From: Amphiduros pacificus
Taxonomy: Eukaryota; Annelida; Polychaeta; Phyllodocida; Hesionidae
Reading direction: 5' to 3'
Length of the DNA stretch: 64,000 bases
NCBI GenBank assembly: GCA_949316495.1
Contig: OX439002.1
Location: 12,208,001-12,272,000, forward strand
Below, in pieces: positions 11,383 through 22,996 of the stretch (positions are counted from its first letter, which is position 1; each line of letters begins with the position of its first letter). The notes under the pieces are model-generated. The model was not told the origin of the DNA. It made no database searches and saw nothing but the letters and a program-made list of their open reading frames with translations. Position numbers and translations under genes: made by a program.

Positions 11383-11948
11383 CAGGCTTCATGTACTTTG
11401 TGCAGGTCTCTGTTGAAATTTGGTGTGCACATTTTGGGTAAACTTCATTGCGGTGGTTATGGATGCCCATCATGTGGTTGGCCATTGCATCCCATTTTGC
11501 TGCTTGAGAGCACCTGCAAGCTTCCTGCCATCTGGTTGAGAGTCACAGTCAAATGATGATGTTCCTATCCACCAGATGTGGTTAACCATTGACTGCATCC
11601 ATTCACCTACCAGCTCACATCCTTTATTTTTAGCCAGACCTGTGACGTGCTTCTTGACACCTGCAAATACATATCTCTTTTAATGGGCTCAATGAAAGTA
11701 CAAAAGTACAAATCTTCCAGTTATATGTGCACAAATGCTATTTCGCAATAAGAGATTACTCACATTTGACAAAATGCCATTGGTCATAGTAGTGAATGAT
11801 TTCTGGGTAGCTGTGTGTGTGCCTGAGCTATCGTCATGTATCGGTCTGTGCCTAGTGATCTAACTGGCACCTCTCTCTCTTCCAGAAATTTCAGTGTCCT
11901 TTTCAGCCCCTCACCCTCCTTGGCATGAGAATTCCTCACCTCTGTAAT
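11383..11948 (-). pseudogene. Transposase exons with TDR, YDQWHFVK and NHIWW motifs
   Basis: Exon 11948-11758 reads GEGLKRTLKFLEEREVPVRS, LGTDRYMTIAQAH and then, after a frame change, IIHYYDQWHFVK before a GTGAGT donor. Exon 11660-11383 reads VKKHVTGLAKNKGCELVGEW, MVNHIWWIGTSSFDCD and, after another shift, KWDAMANHMMGIHNHRNEVY. The TDR Asp is the likely second catalytic residue. These motifs follow the GDGR block in the right order and spacing for the THAP-DDE family. Confidence 0.7.
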
Positions 11949-12182
11949 TGCATTTTATCATAAGTAGTGTACTTCAAGTAATAGTGTATGCAATCAATAT
12001 TTCATTTTTGGAAGTAGAAATTTCTGAGGAATAAATATAAATTTACTAATATAGAAATATATTTATCATTATGATGCAATGCTATGTTTTATTGTATTTT
12101 GTTTATTGACATTTTATCTAATAAGTATGCAACATGAATTCTGGGTTACATTTAGTTTGTAAAATGTTTGTACATTTTATTA

Positions 12183-12640
12183 CCTGCACAACTTCCAGTC
12201 CAATAATCAGTTTGGTCTTTGAATCCATAGTGGTGTAATGTACCTGTTGCACCAGAATACCCTGGGCTGTCTGTTCGACCATCCCCCTCCATATCCATGC
12301 CAGGATCAGGCTCTTTGACTGTAGTCAAATTGGTGTTCTGATGCATTCTCCAAACTCTGACTACAGCAGGATGAAGAGTTTTCTTCTGATTGAAATACAT
12401 TCTGGGGTCATAAGTCTGCACTTTAAGATGACTTAATACTTGTTGAGTCTTGGCAATATTTGCTCCTGCAAACAGGATTGCACCAGAGATAAGAATGATT
12501 CCTGCAACATAGTCACCAATAAATGGCTGGCTTTACCATGTTTTCCTGAAGGAACAGTGATGGCAGATCTGTTGAACAGTTAGAAGTGTTCCACTAGTTG
12601 TGAATGTTCGTTGGGTCATCTCATCACATCTGGGGCACTG
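12183..12640 (-). pseudogene. Transposase catalytic exon (first Asp block)
   Basis: After a TTGCAG acceptor the frame reads QCPRCDEMTQRTFTTSGTLL, QICHHCSFRKTW, a TAA stop, then SQPFIGDYVAGIILISGA, ILFAGANIAKTQQVLSHLKV and KKTLHPAVVRVW. The block GMDMEGDGRTDSPGYSGATG then holds the presumed first catalytic Asp. One extra base follows before YTTMDSKTKLIIGLEVVQ and a GTAATA donor. The CxxC...CxxC pair and W-SQP context are characteristic of the family. Both lesions (one stop, one shift) are visible in this exon alone. Confidence 0.75.
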
Positions 12641-13684
12641 ACTGCAAGACAGGAAAAATGCTATTATCTAATTATCTAGACGTGGTTTTGAAGGCATTTC
12701 ATTGTCAAAAGCAAAGCCAGAATCAGAATGGTCTGGGCTATACAGGTCATCAATAAGAGGACACTGATAATCTTTTAGAAGTTGAAAGTAAAAGTCTTTT
12801 TGCTTGCCTTCTTCCAGAACAGGATGAAGATCTAAAATGCATATTAAATTGTTGAATCAAATTTTATCAAATTACGAGATTCCTTATTTCCTTAGCATTA
12901 CAATATATATTTCACATGTCCAGGTTTATATCGGAAAATGTGCGGAAATTATAAATTTTCTTATATAAATAACAAGCTTTAATAAATACCTTTTATGTGA
13001 ACTTTTATGCTGTGGGCTGGGGAAGCACTGTGGTGGGAGAATGGGATCACACTGAATACCAATCTTTGCTGTTTTTTCTCAAGTCATCGGTACATGTGGC
13101 TGAAATTGAGTTATTTATGTGATTTTCCAAGGATCAAATTAATGTAAAAAATAAACAGGAATTACAATATTGCTGTTTCCTTTTTCAAATTGAAAGTTAA
13201 TTCTCAAATAAATTTTGCTACCTTGCATCTTTATTTTGGCCTTGAGATTTGTCTGGATTAGAACATTGCGTTTCATGGTTGGGGCAGTCTGCACCTGGCT
13301 GTTCACTTTCATAGCTGGCACAATATTGCAAATTATTGGCTGTTGATCTGAGAAATGGTTGTCCTACAATTAAAAACAAGTAAGTAAAATAACATTTGGA
13401 AGAGTTGAAATGCAGACAATGTTTTTTTAAATATTTTATATTGAATACCAAACTTTGATTTACTAACATGGTTTAATTATGAATAAAACAAACTTATTCT
13501 GTATTCGAACCATACCATTTCATTAAAGTACATGTAAATAAATATAAATAAATGATCATCAATTCAGATTGACATCAAACGTATATGTTGTGACATAATG
13601 TGCACAGTTGAGCCTGGCCGGTTCAAGCTGAATGGATCCACATCTGGCTGACAACAGGGTACAGCAGACTTGTCCAGCTGCATG

Positions 13685-13869
13685 TTTAGTATCTTGCATG
13701 GGGGAAATGTAGACTGCATATTCGATGACTGTCTTTAGGCCCGAATGTTGGATCACTTTGTGCCCAAACCACATACTTAATCCACAATCTCTTGAGAGCA
13801 TCATTTCGGGAAAACAAACCTGACACCATCCTTCTCATTTCTTCTACATATGTTACACACTCTAACCAT
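13685..13869 (-). pseudogene. THAP zinc-finger exon of the transposase
   Basis: ATG at 13869-13867 starts MVRVCNICRRNEKDGVRFVF, followed by PK, then, after a one-base shift, DALKRLWIKYVVWAQSDPTF and GPKDSHRICSLHF. This has the C2CH pattern of THAP domains: CxxC near the start, FPK, the W of the conserved helix, and CSLHF at the end. THAP is a DNA-binding zinc finger used by P-element-, Kolobok- and host THAP proteins. The single-base frameshift after FPK splits the domain. The start codon lies 27 bp inside a SINE insertion point at 13896. Confidence 0.8.
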
Positions 13870-13895
13870 CTTGATTTGACATTCAATACAACAAA

Positions 13896-14149
13896 GGCCA
13901 CGGGTCGTGGCGCAGTTGGGTAGAGCGCCAGCTCATTAGCACCAGTACCTCTGTGGTGATCCAAAGGTCGTGGGTTCGAACCCCGGCTGTGCTGAGATTG
14001 AACTCATGATACAATTTCTCATATGAGCTGAGGCCCATGCCTAAAGGGTTAACCCATTGTCCTTGTAAATCTGTGACCGGGTGGGTTGTCATGTCAAGGA
14101 CCTGCGACATGACAATTTAGTGAGGCAGCATTATATCTGCTACAAGTAG
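13896..14149 (+). mobile_element. SINE-A, 3'-truncated copy
   Basis: GGCCACGGGTCGTGGCGCAG head through GCTACAAGTAG; it lacks the GACTGAAAT segment and (AAAC)n tail. It lies 27 bp upstream of the THAP start codon and may have separated the transposase from its promoter. No target duplication recognised. Confidence 0.88.
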
Positions 14150-14221
14150 ACATGCCCGGCTATTTTCCCCAAAAATGTTTGTTTTACTACTCTCCCTATG
14201 ATACCTTGCATGTTTAAATAG

Positions 14222-14376
14222 TTCCAGAAGCCACCCCTAAGACATATTGCAAATGTGTTGAAGTCACACCTACGATAAAACCTGTTGAAGCCACCCCTAA
14301 GACAACCTGTGAAGCCATCCCTAATGTAGAACCTGTTGAAGCCACTCCTAAGACACAACTGACTTCCGTAATTGTC
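14222..14376 (+). repeat. Minisatellite with an open VEATPKT-like frame
   Basis: CCTGTTGAAGCCACCCCTAA-type units recur at about 14223, 14284 and 14336. The plus-strand frame is open and reads EATPKTYCKCVEVTPTIKPV, then EATPKTTCEAIPNVEPVEAT. The opposite strand is open too, so coding is not established. It could be a fragment of a Thr/Pro repeat protein exon or a simple tandem repeat. Confidence 0.45.
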
Positions 14377-14700
14377 AGGCCACGGGCCGTGGTGCAGTTG
14401 GTTAGAGCACCAGCTTATTAGCACCAGTTCCTCTGTGGTGATCCAAAGGTCGTGGGTTTGAACTCCGGCCATGCCGGTATTGAACTCGTGATACAATTTC
14501 CCACATGAGCTGAGGCCCATGCCTAAAGGGTTAACCCGTTGTCCTTGTAAATCTGTGACCGGGTGGGTTGTCACGTCAAGGACCTGTGACGTGATAATTC
14601 AGTAAGGCAGCACTATATCTGCTACAAGTAGGTCTCATCACGAAATGACTGAAATAGTGTTGAAAGTGATGTAAAGCCCCAAACAAACAAACAAACAAAT
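14377..14700 (+). mobile_element. SINE-A, full-length with 11-bp TSD
   Basis: A complete 324-bp copy from AGGCCACGGGCCGTGGTGCA to CCCCAAACAAACAAACAAAC. Direct repeats CCGTAATTGTC (14366-14376) and CCATAATTGTC (14701-14711) differ at one base. The 3' segment GAAATGACTGAAATAGTGTT GAAAGTGATGTAAAG is the likely LINE-recognised tail. Confidence 0.93.
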
Positions 14701-14938
14701 CCATAATTGTCTTCCCATGTCTTCCCATTCAGTGGCGTGAAAACCCCCAATTTCTTATCAAAGGCCTTTCAATTGTTCCTACATCTCAGCACGTGAGGGA
14801 GATTCTTTGCAGCATTTTGGTCATGTCTTCCATTTTAAATAATAATAATAATCTCAAACACCTGGTAAGACAGCAAATTGCCGAAATATTTGTTGACCCA
14901 TGCACACATGGATGGAGCCCAGTACTATAGGTCCTAGA

Positions 14939-15197
14939 GGCGATGGGCTGTGGCGCAGTTGGTTAGAGCGCCAGCTTATTTGCACCAGCTCCTCTGTGGT
15001 GATCCAAAGGTCGTGGGTTCGATCCCTGGCCGTGCAGAGATTGAATTCATGATGCAATTTCACATGATGATACAATTTCAGGCTGAGGCCTGTGCCAAAG
15101 ATGCAATTTTACCAACATGAGCTGAGGCCCGTGCCAAAGGGTTAACCCATTGTCCCTGTAAATCTGTGACTTGGTGGGTTGTCATGTCAAGGACCTG
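14939..15197 (+). mobile_element. SINE-A, rearranged copy
   Basis: Head GGCTGTGGCGCAGTTGGTTA and B box GGTCGTGGGTTCGATCCC are present. The middle segment (GATGCAATTT..ACATGA..GCTGAGGCC) is repeated about twice. The copy ends after GTCAAGGACCTG without the tail. Confidence 0.85.
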
Positions 15198-15539
15198 CCC
15201 GGTGCAGGCCCCTACACTCATGAGCAACTATCCAGCGCACTAAAGGGTATTCCAATATCCCTGTTAACCTAGGAGCTTCCAATATTCCCTATCACACCAA
15301 ACTCACAACCAGGGAAATAGACATCCCGTATGTGAAGACCTAATGAGCTGCCCCCCCTTCATACCTACCCTACCTCCTGCCACACTTACCTTTCTATGTA
15401 TGATCAGAACTACATATCAACCTGAATTGACTGGAATAAAATATGACTATCTTCATCGCCTGAGAAACAAGAAAAACTAATGATTTAACACACCACTCAC
15501 CTTAAATTTCTTACAACCAAACCCTGAGAACAATAGAGT

Positions 15540-16170
15540 ACTACCTTATCTCCATTCATGATATACCCAAATATCGTCTACTATTTCCCTCACTTTTGTC
15601 TCTTTGACCTAGTCTGAACTCATCAATTTCTTCTAAAGAAAAATCCGACATATCCTTTTTAATACATATATTACATACATCAGTCGTATCTATGTATATT
15701 CCCAAGGATATTGATGTGAAAATTCTGAATTGAAAATTATCTTGTGACAAAAATTGAAGAATTAAATTTTTTTGTCTGCTTCTTTCCCGCTCGTTGCCAT
15801 CTTTATTTCCCCAACAACATGAAGTGCCTGGTAAACAGACGTGGTATATACCTCTGTTTGGTTCCAGGGCTGGTGTGACAGGAGCATTAGAGAAAATACC
15901 AAATTTTGAAAGTAAAGTCTTTGGTAGGTAACAATAAAGGATGAATAAGTACTGAGATTGGCACAATGACTTCCATTGGTTCCACACGATTGGCACTCCA
16001 TTTTGTCCTGCCAAATTCGCCGAAGGTTTTATAGGGTGGAGGTCGGCATCCGCCGCCTTCCATCACAGGCACGCGCCGGCTCTATCGTGGAGAAACGCCG
16101 GCTCTATCGTGGAGAAAACGGCACAGCCCGGGTCAACTCGCCAGACATAATCGTGTGGAGCCATTGATGA
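15540..16170 (-). promoter_or_regulatory. CpG-rich, TATA-bearing stretch with short frames; possible gene 5' end
   Basis: 16,015-16,150 is the most CpG-rich part of the neighbourhood and contains an exact 22-bp tandem duplication (16074-16095 and 16096-16117). On the minus strand CTATAAAACC (complement at 16026-16035) resembles a TATA box. Several minus-strand frames begin downstream, e.g. MECQSCGTNGSHCANLS at 16001 and MSDFSLEEIDEFRLGQRDKS near 15,655. No domain is recognised, and the frames are mutually exclusive. It might be a host gene 5' end or another element; weakly supported. Confidence 0.25.
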
Positions 16171-16865
16171 ACCTCCTTTTTATTTTCAATTCATATACAT
16201 CAGGCCATGTCATTAAACACGTGTTTGTTAGGCCAAAGCACAAGGTGTGCTAAATTAAACTGCCAATTAGACCAATCATTAACAAGTACACCATTCAGCT
16301 CAGTTAAACAGGGTGTTCACCGTCTGATAGACACTAATAATTGTCCCAGATATAGGACATTAAAGGTACTCGAAGGTGCTCGGATGTTTGGCCGGAAATC
16401 CGACCATGCATCTGGGCACCACCTGCAAATACATCATGATTTTCATAGATTTCTCTGTTCTATATTTAGGTAAACCAATCAGAGCAATCCCCAACAGTCA
16501 GTGACGTTATTCGCCCGCTGCATGGACAGAGTTGAACCAGTTTGAACGACCAAATCGTACTCATTTAAAGGAGAGCACCGTTATTGTCCTACTTTTGGGT
16601 TGGACGAGGATTATCTAACCGAATAAAGACCTTCATCCCAGGGTCGAAAGTTGTAGCTAATTCTTCCATGACCAAACGATACAAATGTAAAATCTCTTCT
16701 GAGACACACGAATAACATGATTTTTTTTCAAACACAAGGAGAGTAAGTAACACTAGGCTTATCCGTCTAATGGATCACATTTTACTCGGTCTTATTTCTT
16801 GGATAATGCATGGTAAAAGACGTATCCCATTTCTTAGTGAAAGAAGATTACAATACACCAAAAGC
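16171..16865. other. No gene recognised
   Basis: Balanced base composition, no domain and no repeat recognised. A plus-strand frame at 16207-16473 (88 codons) has no identifiable motif. Confidence 0.35.
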
Positions 16866-16868
16866 GAG

Positions 16869-16884
16869 TTATCTTCTCAAGGGG

Positions 16885-16916
<32 letters not shown>

Positions 16917-16931
16917 CTTCTCAAGGGGATT
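16869..16931 (+). repeat. (ATT)n tract bracketed by exact 19-bp direct repeats
   Basis: TTATCTTCTCAAGGGGATT occurs at 16869-16887 and 16913-16931 with only ATT repeats between. The arrangement is that of a target-site duplication around a bare microsatellite tail. Confidence 0.8.
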
Positions 16932-17299
16932 GTACCGGACGAAATAGCCATGTGGCTATCAACTTCAACAAGTGTAATTGAAGACACGGATATTGATATA
17001 TTAATGCTATCTATTTCTGAAACAATGATTTTGTTGAGCTGTTAGGGAAAACCCACTTACAATCTTTAACATTTCTACGCCCTACAGGGAACATCCTGAT
17101 GAATAAGAATACGCCAAAGTTTTCCCAGAATTTGTGTATACATTGCCATTGTATAGCAAGTACTGAAAGCATACTTGACCACATTTTTGATCCTAGCATT
17201 TTTTGTGTGCATTTGTGATGGCGCACAGATTGGTATCGAGCAAAGATTGTGTAGAGGGAGTGGGTAGCATGCATATAGGATAACAAAAATACTCAGTAA

Positions 17300-17410
17300 T
17301 ATTTTGTTATTATTCATATAATTATTATTATTCATTTATTGATTATTATTCATTTATTGATTATTATTCATTTAATTATTATCATTCATTTAATTATTAT
17401 TATTCAAAAT
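17300..17410 (+). repeat. ATT-rich minisatellite
   Basis: Repeated TTATTATTCATTTATTGA / TTATTATTCATTTAA units, about six copies. Confidence 0.7.
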
Positions 17411-17489
17411 GAGTATTTTTTTATATTTCAGAATAAAAGGCTGTTTGCAGAAAACCGGTTTACGAAAAATTGTGAGACATTTGTGTTGA

Positions 17490-17618
17490 AGATTGCGTTC
17501 ATGATACAATTTCCAATTTGAGCTGAGGCCCATGCCTAAAGGGTTAGTCCGTTGTCCTTGTAAATCTGTGACCGGGTGGGTTGTCATGGTAAGGACCTGC
17601 GACATGACAATTCAGTGA
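17490..17618 (+). mobile_element. SINE-A, 5'-truncated body fragment
   Basis: Starts at AGATTGCGTTCATGATACAA and runs to GACATGACAATTCAGTGA; the tRNA-like head and tail are missing. The body matches the full copies closely. Confidence 0.85.
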
Positions 17619-17619
17619 C

Positions 17620-18371
<752 letters not shown>

Positions 18372-19135
18372 GTGTGTATGTATGTATTTCTATATATTAT
18401 GTATTTTTCACGTCCTTTACAGTTAATACCAAAGACATGGTTTCGGATTTTACAGTCCATATTGGCAATAAGCTGACATATATAATTACATGTTTGGAAT
18501 GTGTTGCTTTTATGCCCAATAACATAACATTATAACATTAAAACACGGCCTGTATTTCCTTACATTTCATTTCAATATAGTTTATTGTTATATTAAATAT
18601 CATAATATAATTATGAATTTATGATTTAACAAAAAGTTCAATATTTTATGATTGTATTTGTGTACATGGTCAGCGCAGAGTGGGCTCAATATGTGAGTCT
18701 CTTAGGACAAACTGTCTTTTTTATTGTGTATCTTATATTAGCTATCATATTTCTGTTGACTGTTGACTCAAGTTTACATCTTGGTTGAATTCATATACTG
18801 TTATGAAAGCACAGCGTGAAAACTGAATGAAAACTATTGTAGAGTCAAGATTCTATTCTATTTCAACGAAGCCGCAGGCAGTCATCACTGCAGATATGTG
18901 GACAGATAATTAAATCTATTTTTTTATAGCTGCAATTCCTAAAACTCTTGGTATCAAATTACTGTGTTGGGATGTCATGCAAATTGATCACAATTTCACT
19001 ATTATGTACACCATGATGATTAAGGGAACATAATTTATTAAAATGTAAACACATATCATATTGACTTACCTCTACAGGTGAAATTCGATACAAATGTTCG
19101 ATAATCATTATACTATTAATAAAATGTTAATTTGT
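18372..19135. other. No gene recognised, AT-rich
   Basis: Only short frames. Nothing identified. Confidence 0.35.
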
Positions 19136-19139
19136 ATCT

Positions 19140-19410
19140 TTAATTCACTGTTGTGTATTTCTCTTAATTGTTGTTCACCTTTTTGATTATTGTGCACTTT
19201 TATTCATTGTTGTACAATATATTATTTGATATGCACTTAATTTAATATCATGCACTTTTATTCATTGTTACGTATCTTTAGTCATTGTTGTGTTCTCTTA
19301 TTCATCATGGTGTACTTTTTCCATCATTATGCACATTATGTATTGCCATTCAATTCAACATTTATTGTTACTCACTTTTATTCATTGATTTGCACCTTTA
19401 TTCATTACAG
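19140..19410 (+). repeat. Degenerate ~24-bp tandem repeat
   Basis: About ten irregular units resembling TTTTATTCATTGTTGTGCAC with indels. Confidence 0.6.
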
Positions 19411-19570
19411 TTCTAGAGCACGTTAAATCATCTTTCTACTCCAATTATTTATGGAACTGTGGTCATTTGTATGTAAAGTATTCAGTGGAAAGGGATGTGC
19501 ATCTTGTAGCCTCACACAACTGTGTTTACCTTGCTTGCAACATCAAGACTTTTTTCTCCATATACGCCAA
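19410..19570 (+). repeat. Dispersed repeat R, longest copy
   Basis: GTTAAATCATCTTTCTACTC, CAATTATT, GGAACTGTGGTCATTTGTAT, GATGTGCATCTTGTAGCCTC, and ACTTTGCTTGCAAC-like sequence align along their length with 2765-2905. No coding frame. Confidence 0.7.
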
Positions 19571-19631
19571 TTGTTGAAAATACTATGCTTATATTAACTT
19601 GCACCTCTGCATTTCATATTATTGTCGGTTC

Positions 19632-19727
<96 letters not shown>

Positions 19728-19744
19728 TTTATATAGCGCTGTGT

Positions 19745-21492
19745 TCAGGATGTGCTTCCTGAAGGAATGAGTTTTCAGTCTGCTCTTAAAGAAGGTGACT
19801 GAGGTGCTAGTCCTAATATCACAAGGGAGTGAGTTCCATAGGGCTGATAGGGCTGACAGATGAAAAGGCTCTGTTGCCCACTGTCTTCAGCCGAGTCTTG
19901 GGAACTAGTAAATGAGTTCCATCATTGGATCTTTCACCCTGTTCCACTAGGAGTAGATCACGCAAGTAAGGCTGCGCCTTACCATTCAGGGCCTTCGAAG
20001 TCATGTGAAGGATTTTGAAATCAATTCTTGTGTGAACAGGCAGCCAGTATAGTTCCCTCAGTTTTCCTGATATGTGATCAAATTTCCTGATCTTTCCTAC
20101 AACACAGGCTGCGGAGTTTTGAAGGTATTGTAGCTTCTTAATATCAGATCTAGGAAGACCTGCAACAAGGCCATTGCCGTAATCTAGAGTGGATGTAACA
20201 AAAGCATGGGTTAATGTTACAGCCGTCTTCTCTTCTAGACATTGTCTGATCGCCGCTAGGTTTCTGATGTGGTTATATCCCTTCTTGCACATTTTCCTTA
20301 TCTGTGCCTTCATGTCCATCTTGGAGTCAAAGGTAATGCAACTGCTGACTCACTAGGGGTGATATCAGAGTCGCCTACTCTGATAGTGTCAGGGATACTG
20401 CTGCTGGTGGCAGTTTGTGTCTGCTTATGTCAACTAGATGGATGGAAGTTTGGTCCATAGGGCTGTAGATCTGAGTATCATCCACATAAATATGATAGCT
20501 GAGACCATATTTGGCAAGGATATCAGGTGTCATATATATGGCAAATAGTACGGGGCCTAGGACTGAGCCCTGAGGGACCCCATATCTTATGGGCTTGACA
20601 GAGGACCTGTGAGTCCCCACCTTCACATACTTTTTCCTGTTACAGAGATATGGCCGTATCCAAGAAAGGGAGTGACCTTTAACATTGCATCTTGCCTCCT
20701 GTCTATCAAATAGGATTTGGTGGTCAATGGTGTCAAAGGCTGCAGAGAGGTCAAGTAAAAGTAGGATTACTGACTTCTTATTATCTAGATCACGCAGGAT
20801 TCTTATTATCTAGATCACACAGGATATCGTCTCTGTGCTGTGAGATTCCTTGTAGGTTGATTAGAACTTGTCCGTAAGGCCATTCCTTATTAGATGAGAG
20901 ATCAATTGGTCTGCTACTGCCCTCTCTGTTAGTTTAGAAATGTATGTCAGGTTGGAAACAGGTCTGTAATTCTTCTCAACCAGTTATAAACCCAGTTTCT
21001 TGAGCAAGGGTCTGATGATGGCAATTTTCATGTTTTCAGATACTGCTGAATCCATCAGTGATTTATTAATGATGGAAGTAATTATTGGTAGGAGGTCATC
21101 CAGGGGTCAAGTAGAAGCCAGGTCGGGATAGGGTCAAGCTCATATGACTTCTTTCCTGACTTCTTTACAAGTTCGCGCACATCATTCATGGTTAGGTGGA
21201 GGAACCTCTCAAGCCATGATGGACTGGGTGCGTTTCTATTGTCCATAGTGTCACCTGGTGACGGATTTGTGCAAGAAAGAGCATTATCCATGTCCAGGCG
21301 AATTCTCTCTATTTTTTCAAGAAAGAATGTTTTGAACTTCTCAGCTTGAGTGACTTCACAGTCACATTGGGGCATTGGTGTGTCCTTATTCTTGTGCATG
21401 ACTGTATCAATGACCCTAAAAAGCTTTTTTGGGTCATGTTTGTTTTCCTCCACCAGGTTGGAGAAATAGCTGGATTGTGATGACTTCAGCAT
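19745..21492 (-). pseudogene. LINE copy 1 reverse transcriptase, decayed
   Basis: Pieces in several frames. They are: SSYFSNLVEENKHDPKKLFR and ELDPIPTWLLLD (21492-21082); GVPQGSVLGPVLFAIYMTP and YHIYVDDTQIY (20626-20375), where the catalytic box is YVDD rather than YADD; and MDMKAQIRKMCKKGYNHIRN through TSTLDYGNGLVAGLPRSDIK and the C terminus (20319-19819). Compared with copy 2 there is a deletion in the IYMTP-LS region, and the segment between 20760 and 20830 contains a local duplication of ATTCTTATTATCTAGATCAC. Not functional. Confidence 0.85.
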
Positions 21493-21606
21493 GGAATTAT
21501 ATTTATTTATCTGGATATTATATAATTCTTTATTAATGTGAAGTACTGTTGTTCATTTTTCTCTCAAGTCTCCTTTTGAGAGACCTTTCCAGCTTTATTT
21601 GGTCAT

Positions 21607-22419
21607 TCACCCAGGGCACAGGCTTGCGTTGGGTAACCTTGGCGTGTTTGTACTTTTTTTAGGGGGTGTGATGCCTAAGTATAGTTTAATCATTTTATGA
21701 TCAGATATATATTCATCCACCAAATGGCCCTTAAGATATTTATTCCCTTTGGAGGTTATGATTAGATCTAGGGTGTTCCCTAATTTATGTGTTGGTTCAT
21801 GTACCCATTGGTTCATGTCAAAGGTAGATAGGATGTCGTTGAACTTTATAACATCAGGCTTGGTAGGCTTATTGATATGAAAATTATAGTCACCAAGAAA
21901 GATGACCTCATGACCAAGCGACCCATAGTGAGCCACTAATTGAGGGAACTCATCATAGAACTCAGAATAGGTGTACCTATTCCTGTCAGATGGTTCAGAT
22001 CTGTAGATGGTGACGAAGGTGAACCTTTTACCCTTGATTAGCAGGGAAGTTTGTACAATGGGTGGGTTCAACCTGTTGGTTTCAAAGGGCAGTTCAACAT
22101 GGTGTAACAGACCTAGGCCACCCCCTGAGCGTCCAATCCGAGAGAATGAGTGAAATTTGAGGGAACCCTCCTCAAGTTCATTAATGACCCTCACATCATA
22201 GGTTTCATATCGCGATGTTTCAGTCATGAATAGAACATCCAGGTTGTGCTCAGAGAAGTAGTCCTTCACATTCAGAACGTTGCCAGAGAAGCTCTGGACA
22301 TTCAATGAACCAATTAAGATCTGGTTGCTAGGTTTGTATTGTGATGACTGTGTATTGTTGTTCGTAGCGCTCCCTCTGTTTATATTATCTAGCGGAGCAC
22401 GTGTTGTACTGGCCGGCAT
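21607..22419 (-). pseudogene. LINE copy 1 endonuclease domain
   Basis: A 270-codon frame. The AP-endonuclease-like domain shows GSLNVQSFSG (Asn), FMTETSRYET (catalytic Glu), FVTIYRSEPSD, VIFLGDYNFHINKP (Asp-Asn), LGNTLDLIITSK and EYISDHKMIKLYL (Asp-His). All the expected acidic, Asn and His residues are visible. The frame closes after ITPPKKSTNTPRLPNASLCP, where it departs from copy 2 through an apparent deletion. This domain nicks target DNA during LINE insertion. Confidence 0.88.
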
Positions 22420-22996
22420 CCTGAATGATTATCGGAAATTGCATTGTATAGCAAACGTTGTGTGCTACCAAGAGGATGGAACCCATGTCGTGAACAGCTC
22501 GAGGCAGATTGCTCCGAACAATTCTTGAGATTACTACAAAAATATAGTGAGTTTCTATTAAAAGAAGATGGAGCAAAGTCAGGGACAAGTTGGTGGTCCT
22601 CGATATTTGCAGTTTCTATGTCAAAAATATTTGTTTTGGCAGATTTTAGAGAGTTTTGATAATGCTCGCCGGTACTGTGCACAGATTAAAGCATGTCATG
22701 GCAAACAGAGTTGCATGTATCAAGCGTAAACCTATGCTGGGCAGGAAATAATTCAATACCAGAGAAAATGTATTTTGCGGGTTTAAATTGCAAAGTAGTT
22801 CAATTTGAGATGGGGCGATTAGATTGAAGTTTATATCTGCTAACAACCCACGTGTAATATTCTTATCATTTTTGACAAGATTTCCATAACAATAACATAT
22901 ACATACAAAATTATGACTGTGTAATATTGTTTTATTTATATGTGAACATGAGTACGGCGCCAGCCCGCACCATCAATTACGAGAATTTGTTATCTT
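22420..22996 (-). other. Inter-ORF segment of LINE copy 1
   Basis: Between ORF1 and the endonuclease. Short overlapping frames only, and no domain recognised; it may include the degraded N-terminal extension of ORF2. Confidence 0.45.

Larger units (their letters stand above)
10371..13869 (-). pseudogene. THAP-domain DDE transposase gene, Kolobok-like, multi-exon, decayed
   Basis: Reading leftward on the minus strand, about nine blocks of coding sequence separated by intron-like gaps build one protein. They are: a THAP zinc finger (exon 1); a linker (13365-13222); a short IGIQCDPILPPQC exon (~13068-12991); an acidic exon (~12833-12670); a cysteine-pair plus GDGRTDSPGY exon (12640-12183); a TDR and YYDQWHFVK exon (~11948-11758); a NHIWW exon (11660-11383); a LAALHHNEN exon (~10882-10681); and a C-terminal exon ending TAA at 10373-10371. 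Junctions show CAG acceptors and GTA/GTG donors. The order of motifs matches a widespread THAP plus DDE transposase family, which I place with Kolobok from memory. Several frameshifts and one in-frame stop make it inactive. A SINE lies in one intron. Terminal inverted repeats and TTAA duplications were not found. Confidence 0.75.
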
